49,019 bases of DNA from Caldisericaceae bacterium (GTDB taxonomy: Bacteria; Caldisericota; Caldisericia; Caldisericales; Caldisericaceae), in the NCBI GenBank assembly GCA_036574215.1, contig JAINCR010000037.1:1-49019 (forward strand), written 5' to 3'. The position numbers and the translations under genes are program-made. The notes under the pieces are model-generated. The model searched no databases and was not told the DNA's origin. It worked only from the letters and a program-made list of their open reading frames with translations. Numbering within the stretch: the first letter of the stretch is position 1; every line of letters begins with the position of its first letter. This document shows, piece after piece, positions 25,206 through 32,564 of the stretch.

Positions 25206-25940
25206 ATGTTTCCAAAGGAGATGAGCTATAGAAATACCTACATTTTCGGAGTAGTGTATGCTCTTTGCTTTTTAATCTCTGCTGCAGTAATAAATTACTT
25301 TACCTGGTCTCCTGGACCCACTGAGGCTAATTCAAAACTTTTTATTTTTGCTATTATTTTCTGGACGTTACAATACTTGCCAATATTTATATTTACGAAA
25401 TATGCTGATTGGAAAATAAAAGATTTTGGATATGTTCTGAATTACAAAGTTCTTGCATTCACTGCCTTTGTAGTTGTAATAAGTATGCTTACTGCTATCT
25501 TCAACATGCATAATCTATACGTTAATTATATTAATGTCAAAAGTTTTATAAATGTATTAGTAGAGACATATGCAAGAACAGGTGAAGAAGTGTTTACCCG
25601 TGGCTTTTTATACGAACTGATTTTTAGGTTATTCAAAAATAAAAAAAGACCATGGCTGTGGGCTATCTTGATTTCAAGTATTTGTTTTGCAATCGTTCAT
25701 ACACAGACTTTTCTTCCTGAAAGTGGAACAAGAATGATAGATGTATTTGAAGCAGCTTTATTACTCTCACTCATAAGATATTGGACAGGATCCATTCTTC
25801 CTGGGATTGTAATCCATATTGCAATAGAATTAAGAAATCTTTCTGGTGTGATTGGTGCGATTTTTGGTATTTTATTCTATTATCTATTTGTTTTCTTAGC
25901 TTATAAAAAAGGTGAAGATGTAATTGAGAAAAGAGCTTAA
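25206..25940 (+). CDS. CPBP-family intramembrane glutamic endopeptidase
   Basis: A 244-residue membrane protein with about seven hydrophobic segments and the CPBP/ABI (Rce1-like) motifs in order: the EExxxR motif (Glu127, Glu128, Arg132, in TGEEVFTRGF), FAIVHT (His165), and a late HIAIE (His204). Such proteases act inside the membrane in prenyl-protein processing, bacteriocin self-immunity or unknown roles. The ribosome binding site is weak (GGAAAG); a second in-frame ATG at 25221 has AAAGGAG too close to it. No bacteriocin gene is recognisable nearby. Confidence 0.85.
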   Translation: MFPKEMSYRNTYIFGVVYALCFLISAAVINYFTWSPGPTEANSKLFIFAIIFWTLQYLPIFIFTKYADWKIKDFGYVLNYKVLAFTAFVVVISMLTAIFNMHNLYVNYINVKSFINVLVETYARTGEEVFTRGFLYELIFRLFKNKKRPWLWAILISSICFAIVHTQTFLPESGTRMIDVFEAALLLSLIRYWTGSILPGIVIHIAIELRNLSGVIGAIFGILFYYLFVFLAYKKGEDVIEKRA

Positions 25941-26309
25941 TATAATTTCTACTTGTGACAGAGTAAATTTTTCTTGAAAACAATCAGAAAAGAATTACAA
26001 ATTTGAAAATATTTAAGAGTAATATTTCATTTTGATGAAAATGACCTTTTCAAAAAGGAAATCCTACCCATACGAAACCTACATAAGCAGACTTCTATTC
26101 TCAACAAAAATGCTTGTTATCTCTCACTCAGCAGTAAGAGACCAAAAGAATAAAGCCCTTAAGTAATTAAAGAAAATGATCTTGCTTCTCAAGTTTTACG
26201 CTCTCAACCCGAACAAGAAGAGAGTTAAACAAGCAAAGAGGTCAATGTTTTAATCTAAACAAGTTAAGAGAAATGTTCTTCATTCACTATTAAAATTCGA
26301 AAATTAGAA
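25941..26309. other. Gene-poor spacer with short orphan frames
   Basis: About 370 bases with no gene of recognisable family. It contains a 43-codon frame (26035-26166), a 25-codon ATG frame (about 26176-26254) with a basic end (NPNKKRVKQAKRSM), and a short CCTTTT/AAAAGG hairpin near 26044. Base use is less AT-biased than in typical spacers, suggesting old coding DNA. Confidence 0.45.
26035..26166 (+). other. Orphan 43-codon open frame
   Basis: ATG at 26035 to TAA at 26166; the peptide contains FSKRKSYPYETYISRLLFS and SHSAVRDQKNKALK. No ribosome binding site is seen and no family is recognised. It may be the remnant of a displaced gene or a small protein; the evidence is only the unusually protein-like composition. 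Confidence 0.2.
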
Positions 26310-26315
26310 TATAAT
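26310..26315 (+). promoter_or_regulatory. -10 element upstream of the DUF5655 gene
   Basis: TATAAT at 26310-26315, about 20 bases before the ATG at 26336; a strong AAGGAGG site lies between. No convincing -35 is visible. Confidence 0.4.
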
Positions 26316-26335
26316 TTCCTTAAGGAGGTAATGCA

Positions 26336-27253
26336 ATGGACATTTATTCGATAAAAGATGGAAATTTAACTCATATAGAAGAAGTTGATTTTAAACTGGA
26401 AAAGGACATTCAGAAAATATGTGATGATAATCTCAAAGAATTGTTTGGCTTGGAATTTGTGAAAGCTCAGTTTACAATCCAAAATTTTAGAATTGATACT
26501 CTTGCATTTGACGAGAAGGCAAAGGCGTTTGTTGTAATTGAATATAAAAAGGACGAGAACTTTAGTGTTATAGACCAGGGATACGCATACCTATCTTTGG
26601 TGCTTAATAATAAGGCTGAGTGTGTCCTTGTATACAATGAGAGTAAGAAAAAGCCAATTAAAAAGGATGATGTGGATTGGACACAAACAAGAGTAGTGTT
26701 TATTGCTCCGTCATTTACAACATATCAGATACAATCAATAAACTTTAAGGATTTGCCGATAGAATTATGGGAAATAAAGAAGTATGCAAATGAAACAATA
26801 AGTATTGAGCAAATACAATCGTTTGGAGCAAGTGAATCAATAAAAACACTTACCAATAAAAGCAAAACTTTTGCTAACGTTAGTAAAGAGATTAAAGTTT
26901 ATACTGAAGATGACCATTTGTTATACGTTCCAGATGAGATAAAAGAGCTTTACGAAAAGTTTAAGGCATCTGTGCTATCAATTGGCAGCGATATCAAAAT
27001 CAAGCCGAAAAAGAAATACATAGCATTTGTTAGTAAATCAAATTTTACGGATGTAGAGATCCACAAGAAAGAATTAAAAGTTTATTTGAATCTTAAAAAA
27101 GGTGAGTTATATGACCCAAAGGGTTTAGCAAGGGACATTTCTGAGGTTGGCCATTGGGGAAATGGAGATTATCAATTAAAAATCAGTAGCGATGAGGAGA
27201 TGGATTACATTCTCTCATTAGTTAAACAGTCCTACAAGAAAAATTCTGTCTAA
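26336..27253 (+). CDS. PD-(D/E)XK nuclease-like protein with C-terminal DUF5655
   Basis: A 305-residue protein in two parts. The N-terminal half has a PD-(D/E)XK-type core: Glu22 in the first helix (KLEKDIQ), Asp54 in FRIDTLAFD, and Glu69-Tyr70-Lys71 in VVIEYKK, followed by QGYAYLSLVL. The C-terminal part (about 205-302, VPDEIKELYEKFKASVLS, then GELYDPKGLARDI and VGHWGNGDYQLKI) is DUF5655. Proteins of this type are scattered in bacteria and archaea, with DNA cleavage or defence suspected but not shown. It has a strong ribosome binding site and its own -10, so it looks like a stand-alone unit. Confidence 0.8.
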   Translation: MDIYSIKDGNLTHIEEVDFKLEKDIQKICDDNLKELFGLEFVKAQFTIQNFRIDTLAFDEKAKAFVVIEYKKDENFSVIDQGYAYLSLVLNNKAECVLVYNESKKKPIKKDDVDWTQTRVVFIAPSFTTYQIQSINFKDLPIELWEIKKYANETISIEQIQSFGASESIKTLTNKSKTFANVSKEIKVYTEDDHLLYVPDEIKELYEKFKASVLSIGSDIKIKPKKKYIAFVSKSNFTDVEIHKKELKVYLNLKKGELYDPKGLARDISEVGHWGNGDYQLKISSDEEMDYILSLVKQSYKKNSV

Positions 27254-27292
27254 AGATGAAAAATTTTTGGGTAGTGTTGAGTTTTTATTAAA

Positions 27293-27307
27293 ATTGCTTT
27301 TAGCAAT
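27293..27307 (+). terminator. Weak hairpin after the DUF5655 gene
   Basis: ATTGCT, loop TTT, AGCAAT, followed by CTTTCT. Only a 6-bp stem with a short, interrupted T run; it may be a weak terminator for the gene ending at 27253. Confidence 0.3.
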
Positions 27308-27348
27308 CTTTCTATAGCAATGTATCATAAGATTTAGGTGGTTTTATC

Positions 27349-27435
27349 ATGATTCAAGTAAAAGATTATGTAAGAGAGAGATTAGACTACAAATTTAGAA
27401 TAATAAAATTGATATGCAGGTTTACGCTTCTTTGA
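27349..27435 (+). other. Orphan 28-codon frame with ribosome binding site
   Basis: ATG at 27349, eight bases after AGGTGG, to TGA at 27435. The peptide (MIQVKDYVRERLDYKFRII, then KLICRFTLL) is basic and amphipathic. No family is recognised. It could be a true small protein or the surviving 5' end of a lost gene. Confidence 0.25.
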
Positions 27436-27480
27436 ACTAAACAATTGCAAGATCATTTTTCTTTTACCTTACTTACATGG

Positions 27481-27514
27481 CTAAAAACAAAACCTCCTAC
27501 CATTTGGTAGGAGG
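27481..27514 (-). terminator. Intrinsic terminator, minus strand
   Basis: A 10-bp GC-containing perfect stem (27514 to 27493) with a 2-base formal loop, followed on the minus strand by TTTTGTTTTT (27492 to 27483). This is the clearest intrinsic terminator in the window. It would end the candidate small RNA or any read-through from moeA. Confidence 0.75.
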
Positions 27515-27561
27515 CGAGAGTAAAAAGAAAGTAAATGAGAGAGAAAAGAAAGGAGATGTGC
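27481..27561 (-). ncRNA. Candidate C/U-rich small RNA with intrinsic terminator
   Basis: Minus strand: TATAAT at 27573 to 27568 predicts a start near 27561. The transcript of about 80 nt begins GCACATCTCCTTTC, continues as an almost pure C/U tract, and ends in a 10-bp perfect stem (CCTCCTACCA, loop AA, TGGTAGGAGG) followed by TTTTGTTTTT. The single-stranded part is complementary to Shine-Dalgarno-type sequence (AAAGGAGAT). No open frame of note is inside. Predicted from the sequence only. Confidence 0.45.
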
Positions 27562-27567
27562 AAGTAT

Positions 27568-27576
27568 ATTATACTC
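27568..27576 (-). promoter_or_regulatory. -10 element of the candidate small RNA
   Basis: Minus strand TTGAG followed by TATAAT (27573 to 27568) and then ATAC. No good -35 at the expected distance (ATACGG), so promoter strength is uncertain. Confidence 0.4.
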
Positions 27577-27612
27577 AATTTTGCAATATACCGTATTTAA
27601 TTAAAAGTCTTA

Positions 27613-27920
27613 GTTAAAAAGCCCTGATTTTTTGTTTGAAATCTTGTAACACAACTTAATAAAGAAAAGGATTTAATTAAACATATCTTCTTAATTTTTG
27701 AATATATCTTAGTTAATGAAAACTGCTTTGAAAAGGTCCTAAATTTTTATTTTGCAACGTAACTTTACGAATAAAAACCTCATTTGAAAAAGCCCACTTT
27801 CATAATTTTGCAATAAAAAGCTTTTTTAAATTTCGAGGAAATAGAGACGAATGAAACTTTTTTAAAATAAAAACCTTTTTAGAATAAAAACCTCTCTTAG
27901 AATGAAAAAACCTTTTTTTA
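27613..27920. repeat. AT-rich tract of degenerate direct repeats
   Basis: Recurring words in the same direction: AATAAAAACCT at about 27770, 27867 and 27884, a variant GAATGAAAAAACCT at about 27900, and a longer unit TTTGAAAA(A/G)G(T/C)CC followed about 16 bases later by ATTTTGCAA at about 27726 and 27784. Spacing is irregular (roughly 17-58 bases), so this is not a CRISPR array. Confidence 0.45.
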
Positions 27921-27965
27921 ATTCTCCAACAATTTTATTATCCTATACGCTATCAGTATTACTTC

Positions 27966-28299
27966 TTAACTTTTAATGCATTCAAATGGTCTTAAATTAC
28001 CCTTGCCATCGCCTTTAATAATTCCAAGTTGTTTTAATGTTTTTACTTCATTTATGTATTTATAACCTTCTCCAATATCAAAAAAAGGCTCGCCATTTCT
28101 TAAAGCATCAAGCAATTGAATGTAAGGAAAATTTTTGCGAGGACACTTAGTTGATTTGCCTTACCCATAGTATCAAATATGACATCGTTATGACTAAAAA
28201 TATTGTTTAAGTATATAAAAATGAGATATGATGTTGCTGGATAGAGTTTAGTCTTCTTAACTACTTACTAAATCTAATAGATTGCCCTGATACTTTAGA
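27966..28299 (-). pseudogene. Frameshifted C-terminal remnant of an unknown gene
   Basis: On the minus strand, three consecutive reading-frame pieces join into one plausible protein end: LKYQGNLLDLVSS (28299 to about 28255, then stop), KKTKLYPATSYLIFIY through DVIFDTMGKANQLSVLAK (28264 to about 28135), then FPYIQLLDALRNGEPFFDIG through LKQLGIIKGDGKGNLRPFEC to a TAA at 27966. The second shift falls in an A/T run near 28127-28136. The last piece looks like a winged-helix tail. I do not recognise the family, and no start or ribosome binding site survives. It abuts the moeA stop. Confidence 0.5.
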
Positions 28300-28303
28300 G
28301 TTA

Positions 28304-29530
28304 TTAATCAAAGAAATAAAATTCAACGATTGAATTTGCAGTAATTCCCTCAAATTGGGAAGGGATTATAAAATATCCCTGGGCTTCCTTTATTGCAAAG
28401 GAAAATGAAGAGTCAGCAAGTATTGGCTCTATAAAATTTTTATTATCTTTACTGACTAATTTTCCTAAGATAAACTCATCTCTTCCTTTTCTTGAGTTAA
28501 CATCTTCTGAAAGTATGCCGTAGATTTTTCTTTTTTCGTAGTTAAAACCAAGTTTTTTGTAGATAAGTTCCTTTACCACTAAAGAGTAAATAAGAAATGT
28601 TGCAAGAGGATTGCCTGATAATCCAATAACTAATTTATTTGAAATGCTTGCAAAAATGGTAGGTTTACCAGGCGAAACGTTGATCCCGTGGATTAACACT
28701 CCTGGGTTACCTAACTCATTAATTGTTTTAACTGTAAAATCTAACTCACCTTTACTTGTTCCACCAGTCATTAAAACGATATCATTTTGGTCCAAAGCAG
28801 TTTTTAAAACTTTTTTAATCTTTGCTTCAGAATCTTCAATTATTCCGTAATTAGTCGGATTAAAACCATCTTTTATAAGAAGTGAATGAAGGGTTATGTT
28901 ATTAAAATCGTATATCTTGCCAATTGGTAATGGATATACTTCAGTTAGTTCACTTCCAGTTGAAAAAAAACCAACTTTTACTTTTTTGTAAACAGGGATC
29001 ATTCTATTGCCAGTTGTATTAAGAATGCCAGAAACTTTGGGTGTAATTCTTTCACCCTTTTTTAAAATTAAAGTATTGGATTTTATTTCCTCACCTTCGT
29101 TAAAAATATTTTCTCCTTCGGTTACTGTTTTATAAACAAAGAGCGTATCATTTACTAATTCAGTATTCTCAATCATAACAACTGCATCCGCATTTAAAGG
29201 AACAGCGCCACCAGTTGGAACATACACAGCAGAATTCGGATAAGTCAAATCAATTGGGTTTGAACCTATTTCAATTTTGCCCAAAAGTTTAAGCATCACA
29301 GGGTTTTCAGCACTTGCTCCTTTTACCTCGTTATGTCTCACGGCATACCCGTCAACAAGTGATTTTTTAAATGGAGGAAGGGGAATTTTAGCATAAATAT
29401 CCTCTGAAGTGAAATACCCTAAAGATTCAAAAACTGGAAGTGTAGTTTTTTCAATAGGGATTTCAAAATAGTTTAATATGTTTTCTTCAATGTAAGTTAA
29501 AGATATAACTCTTAAAAACTTCTCGCCCAT
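28304..29530 (-). CDS. moeA: Molybdopterin molybdenumtransferase MoeA
   Basis: Inserts molybdate (or tungstate) into adenylylated molybdopterin to form the molybdenum cofactor. The 408-residue protein has the N-terminal LPPFKKSLVDGYAVR (about 49-63, matching the family's DGYA motif), GEIEIGS-like strands, the MPT-binding LMTGGTSKGELDFT, and SGNPLATFLIY with a C-terminal beta domain. No other cofactor genes (moaA, mogA, mobA) are in the window. It overlaps etfA by 19 bases and is the last gene of a long operon. Its placement behind ETF genes suggests a redox system using a Mo/W enzyme encoded elsewhere. Confidence 0.92.
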   Translation of the reverse strand: MGEKFLRVISLTYIEENILNYFEIPIEKTTLPVFESLGYFTSEDIYAKIPLPPFKKSLVDGYAVRHNEVKGASAENPVMLKLLGKIEIGSNPIDLTYPNSAVYVPTGGAVPLNADAVVMIENTELVNDTLFVYKTVTEGENIFNEGEEIKSNTLILKKGERITPKVSGILNTTGNRMIPVYKKVKVGFFSTGSELTEVYPLPIGKIYDFNNITLHSLLIKDGFNPTNYGIIEDSEAKIKKVLKTALDQNDIVLMTGGTSKGELDFTVKTINELGNPGVLIHGINVSPGKPTIFASISNKLVIGLSGNPLATFLIYSLVVKELIYKKLGFNYEKRKIYGILSEDVNSRKGRDEFILGKLVSKDNKNFIEPILADSSFSFAIKEAQGYFIIPSQFEGITANSIVEFYFFD

Positions 29531-30384
29531 TGGAGTAGTTGTCCTATAACATCTTCAACACGTTCATTTATACAAAGAGTTGCATAATTGAATATAGGGG
29601 CAGAACTGTCAGAATTAATCGCAATAATATTTTTGGCGTTAATACCTTCTAAGTGTTGAATTGCACCAGATATACCAAAAGCAATATAAACATTTGTTTT
29701 TATCTTTATACCTGTATCCCCTATAAACTTGTCTCTACCTATATAACCTAAATCGGCAACCGGTCTTGTGCCACTAAGTGGAGCTCCTAAAAATGTTGCA
29801 AACTCTTTAACAAAAGGTAATACTTCTTTACGAACCCCTAAACCAATACCTACTACAATTTTTGCATCTATATGATCAGAAAAATTTTTTCTACTTCTAT
29901 TCACTAATGTAGTAACCATTGAAGGATTTTGATTATCTAATTCTTCAAAATTAACAACTTCTTTTGCGCTATAATCAAATTTGTTTTTTGAACTACTGCG
30001 GAAGTCAAAAACAAATACAGATGGCTTTGTCTTTGTAAGAATTTTAAGCCCCATGTCCCCCCAACTATAGACAATCCCTTTAATGTTTTGGCCGATTTCA
30101 AAACCCTTAGTATGTGAAACTATTGAAAGAGCAAAATGATTTGCAAAGAATGTAGCAACTTCTCTTGGAAGCACTTCATTAGTAAAAATTAGAGCATCGA
30201 ATGATAAAATATTTGGAATCTTACTAAGAAATAGAAATCCTTCAAATGCGGTATAAATATCTTTTTGAGGGACATAATGCGCATTTGAGTCTTTTTTAAA
30301 GGATGCAACTAAAACTCCATTAAAATAGTTCTTTATTAAACTTAAATCGACCTCCTTCTCATCAATTACAACAAGTGCTTTCAA
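29512..30384 (-). CDS. etfA: Electron transfer flavoprotein alpha subunit
   Basis: FAD-binding subunit of ETF, which passes electrons from acyl-CoA or other dehydrogenases. The C-terminal FAD domain is clear: APLSGTRPVADLGYIGRDKFIGDTG (about 198-222), VYIAFGISGAIQHLEG and IIAINSDSSAPIFNYA. At 290 residues it is shorter than most EtfA (about 310-330) through a compact N-terminal domain. The start is TTG at 30384, chosen because AGGAGG sits 7 bases upstream. It overlaps etfB and moeA. No fixC/fixX or acyl-CoA dehydrogenase gene is nearby, so the partner is unknown. Confidence 0.93.
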   Translation of the reverse strand: MKALVVIDEKEVDLSLIKNYFNGVLVASFKKDSNAHYVPQKDIYTAFEGFLFLSKIPNILSFDALIFTNEVLPREVATFFANHFALSIVSHTKGFEIGQNIKGIVYSWGDMGLKILTKTKPSVFVFDFRSSSKNKFDYSAKEVVNFEELDNQNPSMVTTLVNRSRKNFSDHIDAKIVVGIGLGVRKEVLPFVKEFATFLGAPLSGTRPVADLGYIGRDKFIGDTGIKIKTNVYIAFGISGAIQHLEGINAKNIIAINSDSSAPIFNYATLCINERVEDVIGQLLQWARSF

Positions 30385-31151
30385 ATTAGTTCCTCCTTGG
30401 TTAAGAAATTGATTATTGTAAGATGGCCGTTCTCTTTTATAAGGTTTTTTGCACCACTTTTTACTTCATAACTAAATACTTCCTCAACTAAAGTTTTAGA
30501 ACCATTTAAACCCAAGAGTTGCTCATCTATTCCTAAGTCCCCGTTTGAATAAATTTCAACATCTTTTTTCCCATTAAAGATATAATAGAGATTTGACAAG
30601 GCAATTTTATCGTATTTGGGTGAGAATGATAGAAATAATCTACCCATCCCAATAAATTCATCTATAAAACCGTTATTTTCTCTAAATATTGAGATGGAAC
30701 CATCTTCAATGTAATTAAAATCAAATACATGCGAAAAGTATGGAATATTAAGAAACTTTGCAATACTTCCGCCTAAAAGGGCAGTATTGCCATCAACAGA
30801 ATAATCGGATGCAAAAACAAGGTCAAAATCATTAACAAATTTTTGAATACCTTTCGAAAGAACAACTGAAGTGGCATAAACATCGGAATTTGCAAAGAGT
30901 TTATCTGAAAGAAGTATTGCTCTATCTACCCCAAAATCAAAAACCTTCTTATATGTTTGTGCAACGCTTTCCGGTCCCATAGAAATTGTGGTTACGGTAG
31001 CGTTATTTTTTTCTTTTAAGAATATTGCAGCTCCAATCGACAAAAGATCATTAGGATTTATTATTGTTTCCTTAGACCTTATAATACGTTTCTGTGCTAT
31101 GTCAAATTCAATACGTTTCGGAACTATCTTAACAAGGACTGCAATTTTCAT
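30381..31151 (-). CDS. etfB: Electron transfer flavoprotein beta subunit
   Basis: AMP- or FAD-binding subunit of ETF; 256 residues. It begins MKIAVLVKIVPK and has IINPNDLLSIGAAIFLKE, VTTISMGPESV, and the family block LVFASDYSVDGNTALLGGSIAKFLNIPY. Whether it binds a second FAD, as bifurcating ETFs do, cannot be judged by eye. It overlaps fmt by 23 bases and has GGAG before the ATG. The arrangement fmt-etfB-etfA-moeA is unusual. Confidence 0.92.
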   Translation of the reverse strand: MKIAVLVKIVPKRIEFDIAQKRIIRSKETIINPNDLLSIGAAIFLKEKNNATVTTISMGPESVAQTYKKVFDFGVDRAILLSDKLFANSDVYATSVVLSKGIQKFVNDFDLVFASDYSVDGNTALLGGSIAKFLNIPYFSHVFDFNYIEDGSISIFRENNGFIDEFIGMGRLFLSFSPKYDKIALSNLYYIFNGKKDVEIYSNGDLGIDEQLLGLNGSKTLVEEVFSYEVKSGAKNLIKENGHLTIINFLTKEELI

Positions 31152-32058
31152 TTAGAATTTCTCCTTCTTTTAATTTATAACCATTAATAAAATCTTTTGA
31201 AGGGACTCTTTTTTTACCTTCAAGTTGTACTTCCAAAACCTTTACAGCACCAACCCCACAGCTAACGACAAAAAAATCTTTTTCTATTTTAACGATTTTC
31301 CCTGGGGTTTCAAAATGTTCGAAATTTAAAATTGGCTCTGTTTTGAAAATTTTTAATATTTTATTTCTAAATTTTGCATAGGCTCCGATTCTTGTAAACG
31401 CCCTTACCTTGTTATGAACAGACAGAGCAACTAAATTAAAATCAATTATCTCCTCTTCTTTTTTAATTTTGTTTGCTTTGGTTGCTTGACCTGATTGAGG
31501 GATGGGGATACACCTACTTTCCGAACAACATTTAAGAGCGTCTTTTAAAAGTGTAATCCCAATATCGTAGACCTTTCTTAAAAACGAAAAATAATCATCG
31601 AATAGAGTTACTTTAAATTTTTCCTTAAAGATTATGCTACCTGCATCTAATTGGTTGCTTATCTTAATGATTGTTACAGCAGATTCCTCAACTCCATCTA
31701 AAAGTTGCCTCTCGATAGGACTTGCTCCTCTATAGAGAGGAAGATCTGACGGATGGATATTTAAAGGACAATGAACGTTGTTTATAATTTCATCTGGGAT
31801 AATTTTTCCAAAAGCAAAGACAACAATTGCATCAAGATTGTAAGAGAGGATTTTTTGGTTAATTTCATTAGAGAATTTTTCGACTTCAATTACATCAATT
31901 TGTTTACTGTTAGCGAATGTTTTTAAGGGATTATCAGTTTTTTTACTTCCACGACCTTTTACCCTCGGTGGAAGGGTTACAATTAAAACTACTTCATTTA
32001 ATATTGCTTCTAAAAACGGTATTGAAATTTCACTTCCACTAAAAAAAGCATATCTCAT
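31129..32058 (-). CDS. fmt: Methionyl-tRNA formyltransferase
   Basis: Formylates initiator Met-tRNA with 10-formyl-THF. Catalytic residues Asn100, His102 and Asp138 are present (LNIHPSDLPLYRGASPI; NQLDAGSII), and the C-terminal OB-like domain follows from about 200. At 309 residues it is typical. It overlaps def by 4 bases (ATGA), so formylation and deformylation are co-expressed, and the first gene of this operon (a cyclohydrolase-type enzyme) lies in the same one-carbon pathway. Confidence 0.96.
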   Translation of the reverse strand: MRYAFFSGSEISIPFLEAILNEVVLIVTLPPRVKGRGSKKTDNPLKTFANSKQIDVIEVEKFSNEINQKILSYNLDAIVVFAFGKIIPDEIINNVHCPLNIHPSDLPLYRGASPIERQLLDGVEESAVTIIKISNQLDAGSIIFKEKFKVTLFDDYFSFLRKVYDIGITLLKDALKCCSESRCIPIPQSGQATKANKIKKEEEIIDFNLVALSVHNKVRAFTRIGAYAKFRNKILKIFKTEPILNFEHFETPGKIVKIEKDFFVVSCGVGAVKVLEVQLEGKKRVPSKDFINGYKLKEGEILNENCSPC

Positions 32059-32564
32059 AAATTCTGGTATTTTCTTAAAAGTTCTTCTGGCAATTCATAC
32101 CCTTCTTCGACTTCAAGTACTTCGATGTCGTCAATATAATCAGTAAAAATAACACCTTTTAAATGGTCTATTTCATGCTGAAAAACCCGAGCTTTTAAAC
32201 CTGTTATTTCTTCTTCACGTTTTTTCCCATTGAGGTCAAAATACCTAACAAAAATCTTAGATGGCCTTTCAACAACACCATACACATGCGGAACAGACAA
32301 ACATCCTTCTTCTTCTTTTTCTTTTTCGCCTTTTTTCTCTAATATTTCAGGATTAATAACTACACCACTATCATCATCAATCTCGTAAATAAAAAATGAT
32401 TGTAGAATCCCAACCTGAGTTGCAGCAAGACCAATGCCCTTAGGTGTATTATTTCTCATTGTTTTAAACATATCATCTACAATACTCAGTAATTTTTTAT
32501 CAACGTTTGTTACTTTGTTTGCTTTTTTCCTTAATACAGGATGTCCGTAAATATAAATTTTCAT
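32055..32564 (-). CDS. def: Peptide deformylase
   Basis: Removes the N-formyl group from nascent proteins; ferrous or zinc metalloenzyme. All three motifs are intact: GIGLAATQ (43-50), EGCLSVP with metal ligand Cys88 (86-92), and HEIDH with His130, Glu131 and His134. The 169-residue length is standard. A GGAG site precedes the ATG; it overlaps tsaC upstream and fmt downstream by 4 bases each. Confidence 0.97.
   Translation of the reverse strand: MKIYIYGHPVLRKKANKVTNVDKKLLSIVDDMFKTMRNNTPKGIGLAATQVGILQSFFIYEIDDDSGVVINPEILEKKGEKEKEEEGCLSVPHVYGVVERPSKIFVRYFDLNGKKREEEITGLKARVFQHEIDHLKGVIFTDYIDDIEVLEVEEGYELPEELLRKYQNL

Larger units (their letters stand above)
27254..28303. other. One-kilobase spacer between DUF5655 gene and moeA
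   Basis: No intact recognised gene. From left to right it holds a weak plus-strand hairpin (27293-27307), a 28-codon frame with a ribosome binding site (27349-27435), a minus-strand small-RNA-like unit with promoter and terminator (27481-27573), an AT-rich degenerate repeat tract (about 27613-27920), and a frameshifted minus-strand gene remnant (27966-28299). Confidence 0.6.

Noticed and set aside
27613-27920. Possible CRISPR array
   Set aside because: The repeats are degenerate, irregularly spaced and extremely AT-rich; there is no constant repeat/spacer length and no cas gene in the window.
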